From assembly GCA_945882675.1 (NCBI GenBank), contig CAMCWU010000005.1:1-35370 (forward strand): 35,370 bases of DNA. The letters run 5' to 3'. The position numbers and the translations under genes were made by a program. Below the pieces are notes generated by a model. It was not told the origin of the DNA. It saw only the letters and a program-made list of their open reading frames with translations, and made no database searches. Within the stretch, counting starts at the first letter, position 1; the number at the start of each line of letters is the position of its first letter. The stretch is from Klebsiella pneumoniae (GTDB taxonomy: Bacteria; Myxococcota_A; UBA796; GCA-2862545). Below, piece by piece: positions 24,308-32,565 of this stretch.

Positions 24308-25064
24308 CGCCGCCTCCCAGGAGCGCGTCGAACGCCCGGGCGTGCCGCCGGGGGGTGTCCAGCAGTCGCTCGACGTCCGCGTCCGCGGGGCTGCGGACCA
24401 GCTCGGCCGGCGTGCCCACCTGCACCAGCCGGCCCGCGCGGAGCACCGCGATCCGGTCGGCCACCGCGAGCGCCTCCGCGAGGTCGTGCGTGACGAAGAT
24501 CCCCGTGAGCCCATGACTCACGCGAAGTCGAAGGAACAGCTGCTGCAGGCGGTCCCGCGTCAGCGGGTCGAGCGCCCCGAACGGCTCGTCGAGGAGCATC
24601 CAGCGGCACCCGGCCACCAGCGCGCGCGCCACGCCCACCCGCTGCTGCTGGCCGCCGGAGAGCTCGTGCGGGTAGCGGGCACCCAAGCCGGCGTCGAGCT
24701 CCACGGCCGCCAGCACCGCCGCCACACGGTCCGCGATCTGCTCCGAAGCTGCCCCTTCGAGGACGAGCGGCACCGCCACGTTCTCCGCGACCGTGCGGTG
24801 GGGGAACAGGCCGACGCGCTGGAACACGTACCCGATCCGTCGGCGGAGGCGATGCACCGGCCCGTCGCGCACATCCCGGCCGTCGAGCAGCACCCGGCCG
24901 GAAGTCGGCTCCACCAGCCGGTTCACGGCCTTCAGCGCGGTCGTCTTGCCCGATCCCGAGCCACCCACGAGCGCCACGACCTCGCCGGTCGCGACCGTGA
25001 GCGTGAGGTCGTGCACGACCGTCGCGGCACCGTACCGGCAGGTGACGCCTTCCAGCGCGATCAT
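24300..25064 (-). CDS. ABC transporter ATPase (OpuCA/EgtV-like)
   Basis: 254 residues from ATG 25064. Walker A G-G-S-G-S-G-K-T-T at about 35-43, Q-loop region F-Q-R-V-G-L, signature L-S-G-G-Q-Q-Q-R-V, Walker B W-M-L-L-D-E-P-F-G, and switch His in F-V-T-H-D. No C-terminal CBS pair is seen, unlike many OpuA ATPases; EgtV-type and YehX-type proteins are similarly short. It starts nine bases after the kinase stop and overlaps the permease start by eight bases, so kinase, ATPase and permease form one transcription unit. Confidence 0.88.
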   Translation of the reverse strand: MIALEGVTCRYGAATVVHDLTLTVATGEVVALVGGSGSGKTTALKAVNRLVEPTSGRVLLDGRDVRDGPVHRLRRRIGYVFQRVGLFPHRTVAENVAVPLVLEGAASEQIADRVAAVLAAVELDAGLGARYPHELSGGQQQRVGVARALVAGCRWMLLDEPFGALDPLTRDRLQQLFLRLRVSHGLTGIFVTHDLAEALAVADRIAVLRAGRLVQVGTPAELVRSPADADVERLLDTPRRHARAFDALLGGGVG

Positions 25065-25073
25065 CCGGCCCCC

Positions 25074-26768
25074 TCAGAAGCTGATGGGGTCCACCACGAC
25101 GACCGGCGGCGGACCGCCGAAGTAGCCCAGGAACCACGCCGCGCCGAGAAGCAGTGCGCCCACAAGCATGGCGCCGCCCACGAGCGCGATCAACATGCTC
25201 GCCAGGCTCAGGCCCAGGCAGCCGCCCCGGCTCACCGCATTGGCGTCCGTGCGGGGACGCGCCGGAGCCGGGGTCGCGGTCGGCTTCACGAGCGATGCCG
25301 TGGACTCGAACGCGGGCGGCGGCGGCGGCTGGACGGCGGGTGCGAACTCGGGACGCGGCGGCGCGGCGACCTGGCCGGTGCGGGCGGCCGGCGGAGGAAC
25401 GTTGTTCGGAGCGGTGAATGGCGCAGTCGGCGCAGCGTCCGGTGGGCTCGCGAAGGTGGACGGGAGCGGCGGGTGCGCCACGGCCGGGGGGGGCAGCGGC
25501 GGCGGGCTCACGGGGAGCGCCGGTGCGCCGACGGGGATCGGCGGCGGCGCGGCCGTCATCGGCAGGGGAGGCGGACTCACCGGCCCGCCCACGGGCGGAA
25601 ACGCCGGGGACGGAACCGGTCCGAGGGACGGCGAGCTCGGCGGCGAATCCTGATAGGCACCCGCGCTCCCGGGGCGGCTCAGCGTGGCAGCACGGAGCTT
25701 CGCGGCGTCGAGCGTGGGATCGGTGTTCTGGACCCCGCGGCCGGACGAGCCCGGGTCCAGCGTGTGCAGCCGCGCGTTCCGCCCCTCGATCTCCGTGAGC
25801 CGAGCGATGAGCTGGTGGATCGTCCAGCGCTCGTCCGCCTTGAGTGCCATGGCGCGGTCCAGCACTTCCTGCAGCAGCGCGAGATCGCGCGGATCGCCGC
25901 TGAGCCCAGCATTCTCGAGGCGAGGCGGGATCTGCGTGAGCAGCTCCTCGAAGCTCGTCTCGATGTCCCCGCGGTGCGAGAAGTCCACGGGCGGCTGGCC
26001 CGTGAGGCAGTACCAGAGCACGCCGCCGGCCGCGAAGATGTCGGTCGCCGGGGTGGGCTGCAGGCCCTCGAACTGCTCCGGAGCTGCATATTCGGGCGTA
26101 CCGACGAAGGCGCCCATCCGCGTGAGCTTGGATGTGCCACCGCTCACCTTCGCGATGCCGAAGTCCGTGAGCCGGATATGCGGGACCTCGTCGACCCCCA
26201 CCTGCGCGCGCATGAGCACGTTGTCCGGCTTCAGATCCCGGTGGATGACCCCGCGCTGGTGCGCCACGTCGAGCGCGAGCAGGATCTGCCGCACGATCGC
26301 CGCCGCCACGCGCGGACCGACCGGCCCCACCCGCTCGATGTGCTCCGAGAGCGCGCCGCCCTGCTCGAACAGCGTGACCAGGTACGGCTCGTGGCCGGTC
26401 CGGTGAACGAAGCCGCGGCACTGCACGATGTGGTCGTGGGCGAGATCCTGCAGGATCTGCGCTTCGTTCGAGAGCCGCCGCAGGAACGGCCCGCTCGCGC
26501 GCTGCGTGTACAGCAGCTTGATCGCGAGGTCCGGCGGCCGTGGCTGACCGGCCCCGTCGATCTCCTGTGCGAGGTACGTGATCCCCGCCCCGCCGACCGC
26601 CAGCGCCCGCGTGATCTTGTAGTGCCGGTCCAGCAGATCGCCAGGTCCGAGCACGATCCCCCAGCCTGCTTCCGGCCGCTTGCCGCCGCACGACAGGTTC
26701 GGGCACGCGGCCTCGTCACCGGTCCCCTGGAAGGTCGTCAGGCAGCGGGCACAATACTGATTCTGCAT
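25074..26768 (-). CDS. Ser/Thr protein kinase with N-terminal zinc ribbon and C-terminal membrane helix
   Basis: 564 residues from ATG 26768; the frame stays open to 27350, but that part is poor and contains the intergenic repeat. Four cysteines (6, 9, 22, 27) form a small zinc ribbon. The kinase domain has a degenerate glycine loop V-G-G-A-G, Lys84 (A-I-K), H-R-D-L-K-P-D-N at 176-183, D-F-G at 202-204 and A-P-E at 229-231, so it should be active. Residues about 390-510 are a Pro/Ala-rich linker, then one membrane helix near 520-545 and a short tail. This places the kinase in the cytosol, anchored by its C-terminus. It is immediately upstream of the ABC transporter genes and may regulate transport. 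Confidence 0.88.
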   Translation of the reverse strand: MQNQYCARCLTTFQGTGDEAACPNLSCGGKRPEAGWGIVLGPGDLLDRHYKITRALAVGGAGITYLAQEIDGAGQPRPPDLAIKLLYTQRASGPFLRRLSNEAQILQDLAHDHIVQCRGFVHRTGHEPYLVTLFEQGGALSEHIERVGPVGPRVAAAIVRQILLALDVAHQRGVIHRDLKPDNVLMRAQVGVDEVPHIRLTDFGIAKVSGGTSKLTRMGAFVGTPEYAAPEQFEGLQPTPATDIFAAGGVLWYCLTGQPPVDFSHRGDIETSFEELLTQIPPRLENAGLSGDPRDLALLQEVLDRAMALKADERWTIHQLIARLTEIEGRNARLHTLDPGSSGRGVQNTDPTLDAAKLRAATLSRPGSAGAYQDSPPSSPSLGPVPSPAFPPVGGPVSPPPLPMTAAPPPIPVGAPALPVSPPPLPPPAVAHPPLPSTFASPPDAAPTAPFTAPNNVPPPAARTGQVAAPPRPEFAPAVQPPPPPAFESTASLVKPTATPAPARPRTDANAVSRGGCLGLSLASMLIALVGGAMLVGALLLGAAWFLGYFGGPPPVVVVDPISF

Positions 26769-27127
26769 CGCGGTGAAGCCTACCGCGTCCGGGCCGCGAG
26801 CGGAAGGCACAATGTCACGATCGGGCGCGCCGGCCCGCAAGCCGGCCGTCGGACCCCGACGTCCTTCCTGGCGGTCGCCCCCGCCCGGCGCGCACACCGA
26901 AGGGGGAGGACGGGGGTCATGGCGGTGCTCCCCGTCCGCAGCGCGGGCGCCCCCGGTCCGCGCACAACCCCGACCCTGACCCCTCACCCTCCGACTTCCG
27001 CGGGTCGCAAGCGGCGGCGGCGCCGCGCACGGATGGACGAGCGCATCGGCGCCGTGACGAGCGCGCGGACCGGCGCCCGGCCACCCGGGCACGACCTCGA
27101 ACCCACCAAAAACAGGTCCCGGAGCTG
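26769..27127. other. Intergenic stretch upstream of the kinase gene
   Basis: 359 bases between the kinase start and the stop of the next minus-strand gene. It holds repeat copy 3 and, at about 26945-26968, a weaker, oppositely oriented look-alike (GGGCGCCCCCGGTCCGCGCA). The two could pair as a long stem. The kinase promoter should lie here, but I found no convincing -35/-10. Confidence 0.45.
27057..27112. repeat. Intergenic GC-rich repeat, copy 3
   Basis: The 22-base core at 27061-27082 is the same as in copies 1 and 2, and the flank to about 27112 aligns with copy 2 (read in reverse), including a CTCGAACCC block matching copy 2's TTCGAACCC. It lies 15 bases from the stop of the 27128 gene. 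Confidence 0.6.
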
Positions 27128-27637
27128 TTATTTCGAGTCGAGGAACCGCTCCACCGGCAGCACGCAGAACCCGTCGAACGCCGCTTCCGCCCAGGTCAGC
27201 TTGAACACCGGAAGCGAGTCCTCCCCAGTCCCGCGGTCGACCAGCACCCCACATCCCGAGTAAGCCGCGTTGATCTTCGCCTTGCTCTCGGGGCACGCCG
27301 GGAGCCCGCCCACGACCGACTGCTCGTCCGCGCCCGCGATCGGTCGGCACAGCGCGTCGCTGTCCACGTCGAAGATGGTGATCTTGTACCTCCGACGAGG
27401 ATCGGACGACCGCCGCCGCTCACCGAGGTGCTGGAGCAGCCGCCCGACCCCCGGCCGCTCGCTCGTCGTGTACTGCCGGAGCGCCGCGGTCGGCACCACC
27501 GTGAGCCACCCGTTCGCGCCGGTCCGCGCGCCGAGCGTGCTGATCCACGCGACCGACACCCGCCCTGGCGGCGGCGTGAGCTCGACGTTACACGCCGGTT
27601 CCTGCGCGATGGCAACCCCCACCAGCCACGCGATCAT
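27128..27637 (-). CDS. Exported protein of unknown function
   Basis: 169 residues from ATG 27637, which overlaps the NagZ stop (ATGA). The signal peptide is very short, M-I-A-W-L-V-G-V-A-I-A-Q, with likely cleavage after Ala11 or Gln12. The mature part has five cysteines (in P-A-C, A-L-C, P-A-C-P, G-C-G and F-C-V), an Arg-rich stretch near residue 75-83 and no known motif. It is the last gene of the six-gene operon. I cannot name a family. Periplasmic location would suit a cell-wall connection with NagZ, but this is only context. Confidence 0.72.
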   Translation of the reverse strand: MIAWLVGVAIAQEPACNVELTPPPGRVSVAWISTLGARTGANGWLTVVPTAALRQYTTSERPGVGRLLQHLGERRRSSDPRRRYKITIFDVDSDALCRPIAGADEQSVVGGLPACPESKAKINAAYSGCGVLVDRGTGEDSLPVFKLTWAEAAFDGFCVLPVERFLDSK

Positions 27638-28776
27638 GCCGACCGCTCCCGCACGCGGTCCGCGAGCGCCCGGTGGTCGCGCCGGCCGAGCTCCGTGAGG
27701 GCCACATCCTCACGCTTGCCCGTGAGGAACCGCTCGCGCATGGCCTGCACGCGACCCGCGGCGTCCGTGGCGGCCCGGTCCGCGGCGCCGTCCTCTTCCT
27801 GCTGGCGAACGAGCTCTTCGAACGCCGCGATCTGCAGGAGCGGGTCCTTGCACGCGAGGAACACGTCCACGGTGGCGCCCGTCGCCCGCCGCAGGATCTC
27901 CGGCAGCGGCCAGCGCCCCGCGAGCGCCTTCATCTCCAGGTCGTCGCTGAACAACACGCCTTCGAAGCCCATCTCCTTCCGGAGCAGGCGGGGTGCGATC
28001 CGGTCCGACAGCGTCGCCGGCCACGACTCGTCCCACGCCGGGTACACGACATGCGACGTCATCACCGACCCCACGCCCGCGCGAACCGCCGCCGCGAACG
28101 GCGGGATCTCGATCTCGCGCAGGTCCCGGTCCTCGCGCTCGACGATCGGCAGGTCGAGGTGTGAGTCGACCGATGTGTCGCCGTGCCCTGGGAAGTGCTT
28201 CGCGCAGGCGATGACGCCCTCCGCCTGCGTGCCCTCGACGAAAGCGGCGACCAACGCCGATACTGCCTTGGGGTCGGCCCCGAACGAGCGGTCCCCGATG
28301 ACCGGGTTCTTCGGGTTACTGTTTACGTCCGCGACCGGCCCGAAGTTCAGGTTGAAGCCGAGCGCCCGCAGCTCGCGCGCCAGCCCGCGCGCCACCTGGC
28401 CGGCGTGCGCAGTCGGCGGGGGCTCGCGCTTCTCGCGCCACTCGTCCGCGCGCCCCACGAGGGCCATGGGCGGCCACACGGTCGCCGGCTCGCGCACCCG
28501 CTGGACGCGCCCGCCCTCCTGATCCACCGTGAGCAACGCCGGATGCGCCGGATCCACGAGAGACGCGAGCTCGCGGTTCAGCTCGCGCACCTGCGCCGGC
28601 TCCGCGACGTTCCGCGCGAACAGGATGAACCCCGCCGGCCGCAGCTCGCGGATCAGCTTGCGCTCGTCCTCCGTGACTTCGTGGCCCGAGATGCCGATGA
28701 CGAGCCGCTGACCGGCCCGGAGCTTCCGATCCCACAGGGACGTCATCTCGCCCACCGCCGTGACCCGCTCACTCAT
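27634..28776 (-). CDS. nagZ: Beta-N-acetylhexosaminidase, GH3 (NagZ-like)
   Basis: 380 residues from ATG 28776; a second in-frame ATG at 28746 is possible. The GH3 barrel shows P-A-G-F-I-L-F-A-R-N, D-Q-E-G-G-R-V-Q-R at about 85-93, F-N-L-N-F-G-P-V-A-D-V, the NagZ signature K-H-F-P-G-H-G-D-T at 193-201 with D-S-H, and F-S-D-D-L-E-M carrying the nucleophile Asp278. NagZ cuts N-acetylglucosamine from muropeptides in the cytoplasm during peptidoglycan recycling. No signal peptide is seen. It overlaps the epimerase stop by eight bases and the next gene by four. Confidence 0.9.
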   Translation of the reverse strand: MSERVTAVGEMTSLWDRKLRAGQRLVIGISGHEVTEDERKLIRELRPAGFILFARNVAEPAQVRELNRELASLVDPAHPALLTVDQEGGRVQRVREPATVWPPMALVGRADEWREKREPPPTAHAGQVARGLARELRALGFNLNFGPVADVNSNPKNPVIGDRSFGADPKAVSALVAAFVEGTQAEGVIACAKHFPGHGDTSVDSHLDLPIVEREDRDLREIEIPPFAAAVRAGVGSVMTSHVVYPAWDESWPATLSDRIAPRLLRKEMGFEGVLFSDDLEMKALAGRWPLPEILRRATGATVDVFLACKDPLLQIAAFEELVRQQEEDGAADRAATDAAGRVQAMRERFLTGKREDVALTELGRRDHRALADRVRERSA

Positions 28777-29188
28777 GGTGTCCCCCCTGCACGAGCTCGA
28801 TCAGCACGCCGCCCGCCGACTTCGGGTGGACGAAGATCACCTGCGAGCCCTGCGCGCCGATCGACGGCCCCTCCGAGGTGAAGCGGTACCCCAGCGCGGT
28901 CAACCTGGACACGTCACCGGCGAGATCGTCAGTCCGGAAGCACAGATGGTGCAAGCCGGGCCCGCGCGTGGCGAGCGCATGGGCGATCGGTCCTTCGCCC
29001 CGGAGCGGCGCGACGAGCTCGATCCGCGTCGGCCGCTCGGCCGTCGAGACGGGGAAGAACGCGGTCTTCGTGCGGGCGGCCTCGACGTCCTCTTCGCCTT
29101 CCAGGTGAAGCCCGAAGTCCTCCGCGAACCGGCGGACCGCGTCCGGCAGGTCCGGGACCGCGATGGCGATGTGGTCGAGCGTGCGCAT
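28769..29188 (-). CDS. mce: Methylmalonyl-CoA epimerase (VOC family)
   Basis: 139 residues from ATG 29188 with AGGAGTGACC in front. The VOC fold has paired beta-alpha-beta units. Likely metal ligands are His6 (L-D-H-I-A-I-A-V), His80 or 81 (G-P-G-L-H-H-L-C-F) and Glu131 (L-I-E-L-V-Q); R-I-E-L-V-A-P at 55-61 is also typical. It interconverts (S)- and (R)-methylmalonyl-CoA in propionate and odd-chain or branched-chain breakdown, before the B12-dependent mutase. No mutase or carboxylase gene is in the window. Glyoxalase-like relatives are an alternative, but the overall pattern fits the epimerase. Confidence 0.85.
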   Translation of the reverse strand: MRTLDHIAIAVPDLPDAVRRFAEDFGLHLEGEEDVEAARTKTAFFPVSTAERPTRIELVAPLRGEGPIAHALATRGPGLHHLCFRTDDLAGDVSRLTALGYRFTSEGPSIGAQGSQVIFVHPKSAGGVLIELVQGGHHE

Positions 29189-29196
29189 GGTCACTC

Positions 29197-29856
29197 CTAG
29201 CGGGGCCAGACGGACCCGAGATCCTGCTCCGCGAGCCCCGGATACGCGTCCGCGAGCCAGCGCCACGCCACCACGTGGACCGGGAGGTGGACGGGCAGGC
29301 GCACGGCGTCGCCCTCTGCGACGCCCGGGTACCCGACCGTGGCGTCCTCGAGCGTGATGTCCTCGCCGACCTCCAGCAGCTCCACGATCCGCTCGCTCGC
29401 GAGGTCCCAGCGGTCGTCGTGGCCCGGCCGGATCTCGGCGATCACCGGCCACATGCGCACGAGGACCTCCTCCCGGTTCCCGCGCTCCTCTGCCCGCCCG
29501 AGGGCCGCGACGATCCGCAGCCGGTCCTGCTCGTCCGCGAGGCGCAGCCAGATGCCGCCACGGGTCTCCGCGCGGCCGTCCACCACCACGTCTGCGTGCA
29601 GGTGGCTCGAGAGGTCGAACAAGAGGCCGACCAGGCGCGCGAGCGGGGTGCGCGCCGTGAGCGCCACGTGGGTCACGACCGGGCCATCCGACCGCAGGTC
29701 GATCCGCACGGGAAGCGCACGGAGGACCAGGGTTTCGCCCTCGGACTCGAACGGCTCGCCCCGCCCCGTGAGCCAGCGCGGAAGGTCCGGGCGCGCGGAG
29801 CCCGGGCCGTCACGCAGCTCGAAGGAGGATCCCGACGTCGGGAGGTGGAACGGCAT
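29197..29856 (-). CDS. Hypothetical protein in the helicase-loader/epimerase operon
   Basis: 219 residues from ATG 29856; the ATG overlaps the upstream TGA as TGATG, and a GTG three bases earlier would add one residue. It has no signal peptide or membrane helix, so it is probably cytoplasmic. The sequence is mixed alpha/beta with D-G-P-V-V-T-H-V-A-L, L-F-D-L-S-S-H-L-H-A-D-V-V-V-D-G and a Val/His-rich P-V-H-L-P-V-H-V-V-A-W near the end. I do not recognise a family. It ends eight bases before the epimerase start, so all are probably one mRNA. Confidence 0.75.
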   Translation of the reverse strand: MPFHLPTSGSSFELRDGPGSARPDLPRWLTGRGEPFESEGETLVLRALPVRIDLRSDGPVVTHVALTARTPLARLVGLLFDLSSHLHADVVVDGRAETRGGIWLRLADEQDRLRIVAALGRAEERGNREEVLVRMWPVIAEIRPGHDDRWDLASERIVELLEVGEDITLEDATVGYPGVAEGDAVRLPVHLPVHVVAWRWLADAYPGLAEQDLGSVWPR

Positions 29857-30740
29857 CACGTACGCTTCCGGGTGTGCAGCTTCTCGCGGTGATCCTCGCC
29901 CGGCACGCCGACGAAGTCGCAGATCTCCCGCAGCCGGGAGTATACCCGGGTCCCGATCCGGTCGGCCAGCAGCGGCTGCGTGGCGCGCGGCTCGACGTCC
30001 GCGGCGTTGGCGACGGCGCGCCCGCTCGCCTCCCCCGGCCCGTAGTTCGTGGTCGCGAGGATCGGCGCCATCGCGTTGTACCGGCGCGACACGAGCTCAT
30101 CGATGACGGTCTGCTCGAACTCGGTGTTCCGGCCCTTCCCGAGCTCGTCGATGGCCAGGACCTCTACCGAGACGAGCGGGTCGAGGAGCTCCGACGCGCC
30201 ACGACCCGCATCGAACCCCGACTTGATCTCGGAGAGCAGGTGGCTGAACTCGACGAACCGCACGGTCACGCCCGCCGTGAACACGAGCTCGCGGAGCATC
30301 CCGACCATCAGGTGCGTCTTGCCGCGCCCGACGTCCCCGTGGAGCACCATACCGCGGTTCTCGGCCTTCCCCGGCTGGAACTGCTGCGGCCACTGCATGG
30401 CGACCTTGTGCACGGGGATGAGGCCCGGGCTCCCGCGCGGATCGAAGCTGGCGAGCCGGCTGTCGGCGTGGCGCGCAGGGATCCCGGCGTCGTTGAACCG
30501 GTTTATACGCTCCGGGAGCACATTACACGCGCAGCGACGCCGCCGGGCCCACCGACCGCCCGGGTGCCCCGGCTCGGCCTCCATGGCGACCCAGCCCGTG
30601 CCGTTGCACAGCGGGCACTTCGCGACGCACGAGCAGGTCTCCGCCTTCGCATGCTCGCCAGCGCGCACGACGCGGTAGCCGAGACCCCGACATTTCGTGC
30701 ACTTCGGATCTGCGGCTACGACCAGCGCTCCCGGCTTCAC
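29856..30740 (-). CDS. DnaC/IstB-like AAA+ ATPase with N-terminal DnaJ-type zinc fingers
   Basis: 294 residues from GTG 30740, overlapping the upstream TGA as GTGA. The first 75 residues carry eight cysteines (14, 17, 36, 38, 42, 45, 70, 72) with C-T-K-C-R-G-L-G-Y and C-P-L-C-N-G-T-G-W, like DnaJ zinc fingers. The AAA+ part has Walker A G-D-V-G-R-G-K-T at 135-142, Walker B V-L-A-I-D-E at 194-199, sensor-1 T-T-N at 230-232 and a late L-x-D-R-I-G-T-R-V arginine-finger region. DnaC/DnaI proteins load the replicative helicase; IstB relatives serve transposition, but no transposase is adjacent. The zinc module probably binds helicase, DNA or the partner encoded just upstream. Confidence 0.85.
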   Translation of the reverse strand: MKPGALVVAADPKCTKCRGLGYRVVRAGEHAKAETCSCVAKCPLCNGTGWVAMEAEPGHPGGRWARRRRCACNVLPERINRFNDAGIPARHADSRLASFDPRGSPGLIPVHKVAMQWPQQFQPGKAENRGMVLHGDVGRGKTHLMVGMLRELVFTAGVTVRFVEFSHLLSEIKSGFDAGRGASELLDPLVSVEVLAIDELGKGRNTEFEQTVIDELVSRRYNAMAPILATTNYGPGEASGRAVANAADVEPRATQPLLADRIGTRVYSRLREICDFVGVPGEDHREKLHTRKRT

Positions 30741-31360
30741 GCGGCCTCCAGCGGAGAGAGCCGGAGCGACTCCCACACGAGCTCCGCGCACAGCCCGGGC
30801 CAGCGCGCGCGGACGCGGTCGCGCGCGGCTTCCTCGATCAGCGCGTGCTGCACGGCTTCCGCGAGATCCTCCAGCATCGCCCCATAACCCGCCCTGGCGT
30901 CGGCGAGGAGGGCGGCACGCTCTCCCGGCTCCAGCGCCTCCCACGCGCGCTCGTGGAGCGCCCGGATCTCCGTGAGCGCCAGCCGGGCCAGCGCCTCCGC
31001 GTCCGCGACCCGCGCCTGCTCCAGCCGCGCGCACAGGGGCCCCAGCTCCTCCGAGATCTCCCGAATCCGCGCGACGAGCACGCCCCGGCGGTCGATCGCC
31101 GCGATCTCCTGGAGCTTCGCGGGCTCGAGGTACTTCCGCGCGTGCGCGAGCCCGAGCGGCGTGCGCGCCCGTCGGGCCCGCCTGGCCGTGGCAGCGGCCT
31201 CGATCGCCCGGAGGATCGCGCTCACCGGGACCCCGCCGTCGAGCCAGCGCAGGAGCTGCCAGCCATCTGCCGGCGACAGGAACGGGGCTCCACCGCGGAT
31301 CGCCACCAGATGGGCCCGCACCTCCTCCACCGCGCTGCGCCGATCCGGGCCCGGGTCCAT
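30737..31360 (-). CDS. Hypothetical helical protein, likely partner of the DnaC-like ATPase
   Basis: 207 residues from ATG 31360; the frame is open to 31708 but that part is antisense of the outer-membrane protein gene. Residues 25-70 (F-L-S-P-A-D-G-W-Q-L-L-R-W-L-D, then V-P-V-S-A-I-L-R-A-I-E-A-A-A) faintly resemble the DnaD-type segment of primosome proteins. The rest is long amphipathic helices. It is the first gene of the operon and overlaps the ATPase gene by four bases. A role in helicase loading is inferred from that and is not proven by motifs. Confidence 0.7.
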   Translation of the reverse strand: MDPGPDRRSAVEEVRAHLVAIRGGAPFLSPADGWQLLRWLDGGVPVSAILRAIEAAATARRARRARTPLGLAHARKYLEPAKLQEIAAIDRRGVLVARIREISEELGPLCARLEQARVADAEALARLALTEIRALHERAWEALEPGERAALLADARAGYGAMLEDLAEAVQHALIEEAARDRVRARWPGLCAELVWESLRLSPLEAA

Positions 31361-31448
31361 CTTCGACAACCTCTCGACGGCCGCGCCGCGACCGCCGGGA
31401 TAATCCCGTTGTGCGTCCCGCGCCCCCGCCGGCACCCTAGAGGCTGCG

Positions 31449-32549
31449 ATGTTCCGCTTCTCCGTCATCTCTCTCCTCCTCGCGTTCTCCGACGTGTCCC
31501 GCGCCGACGATCTCGACGATCTGCTGAACGAGCCGGAAGAGGACGATCTGGGCGGCGACAAGACGCCGGCACCTTCGGGCGACGACGACGACCTCGGCCC
31601 GCCGGTGGTGGAGGAGGATCCCGACGTCTTCGGCCCCGCGGACGACACGGACCTGCTCGGAGAGGACGCGGACGCGGCGCCCGTCGCCGGCGCGGACACC
31701 GCCGACATCTACCGGAACGCCCAGGCGCAGGCCAAGGGCATGTTCGCGGAGGAGGAGGCTGCGTTCTGGGAGTCGTACCTCTCGACCTACCCGAACACCC
31801 AGTTCCGCGACCGGGTCCAAGCCCATGTGGACGATCTCATGGCGGAGCTGTACGGCCGCCGCATCGACACCCGCGAAGGCGGAGACGCCATGGACCAGGA
31901 GATCCGGTTCACCCAGGGTCTCGCGCTCTCGAACATCGACCCGCGCAGCCGCATCCAGTTCGGCCTCGAGTTCGGCGCTCCCGCCTGGACCAACCTGTTC
32001 GCGGACTACGAGCACCAGCTCGCGCGCTCGTTCTCGGTCCACGGCGGCGTGTTCCACCGGTACTCCGGCTGGGCCGTCGAGATCGGCCCGCGCTGGGCGC
32101 CCGTGAAGTCCACGCGCACGGGCACGCTGGTCACGTTCCTGCTGGACGCCCGGCTCAACACCCAGCCCGCGTTCCCGGCGTTCCGCCCCCAGATCGGCAT
32201 CGGCCAGCGGTTCGGTAAGCTCGACGCGCAGATCCAGCTCGGCACGGATCTGGAGCTCCGGAGCGGTATCCAGGCCGTAGTCCTCGGCGGCGCCAACCTC
32301 ACGTACCTAGCCACGGACACCGTCGGCCTGTTCCTCGAGACCCAGGCGTTCGCCAAGAACTTCACCTGGGACGAAGGCGACGTGTTCCGCTTCCAGACCG
32401 TGTCGATCGGCCTGAAGTTCTTCCCGCTCGGCGGAGAGCGCCAGAAGGACCTCGATCTCTCGCTCGCCGGGACCGCGCCCTACTCGCAGCAGTACTGGCA
32501 GCACCACTTCGGCGCCGTCATGGCGCAAGGCAACTACTGGATCGACTGA
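31449..32549 (+). CDS. Outer-membrane beta-barrel-like protein with acidic N-terminal linker
   Basis: 366 residues from ATG 31449. Signal peptide M-F-R-F-S-V-I-S-L-L-L-A-F. Residues 20-80 are very acidic (D-D-L-D-D-L-L, G-D-D-D-D-L), probably calcium-binding or a spacer. Residues about 85-140 are helical. From about 150 on, alternating strands suggest a barrel (I-Q-F-G-L-E-F-G, F-S-V-H-G-G-V-F, F-L-L-D-A-R-L, I-G-I-G-Q-R-F-G, F-Q-T-V-S-I-G-L-K-F-F). There is no known porin signature. The gene is divergent from the helicase-loader operon and 16 bases ahead of the J-domain gene. Confidence 0.75.
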   Translation: MFRFSVISLLLAFSDVSRADDLDDLLNEPEEDDLGGDKTPAPSGDDDDLGPPVVEEDPDVFGPADDTDLLGEDADAAPVAGADTADIYRNAQAQAKGMFAEEEAAFWESYLSTYPNTQFRDRVQAHVDDLMAELYGRRIDTREGGDAMDQEIRFTQGLALSNIDPRSRIQFGLEFGAPAWTNLFADYEHQLARSFSVHGGVFHRYSGWAVEIGPRWAPVKSTRTGTLVTFLLDARLNTQPAFPAFRPQIGIGQRFGKLDAQIQLGTDLELRSGIQAVVLGGANLTYLATDTVGLFLETQAFAKNFTWDEGDVFRFQTVSIGLKFFPLGGERQKDLDLSLAGTAPYSQQYWQHHFGAVMAQGNYWID

Positions 32550-32565
32550 TCCGCGTGAGGGCACC

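Noticed and set aside
24308-24514. Earlier start of the permease-binding-protein gene
   Set aside because: It overlaps the conserved end of the ATPase gene in another frame; TTG 24307 has a good ribosome site and gives the right family length.
26769-27350. N-terminal extension of the kinase
   Set aside because: The frame is open, but it contains the intergenic repeat and antisense of the next gene. ATG 26768 directly precedes the zinc ribbon.
30737-30740. IstB of an insertion sequence as the identity of the DnaC-like gene
   Set aside because: No IstA-type transposase, terminal repeats or target duplication is near, and the gene is embedded in a housekeeping-type operon.
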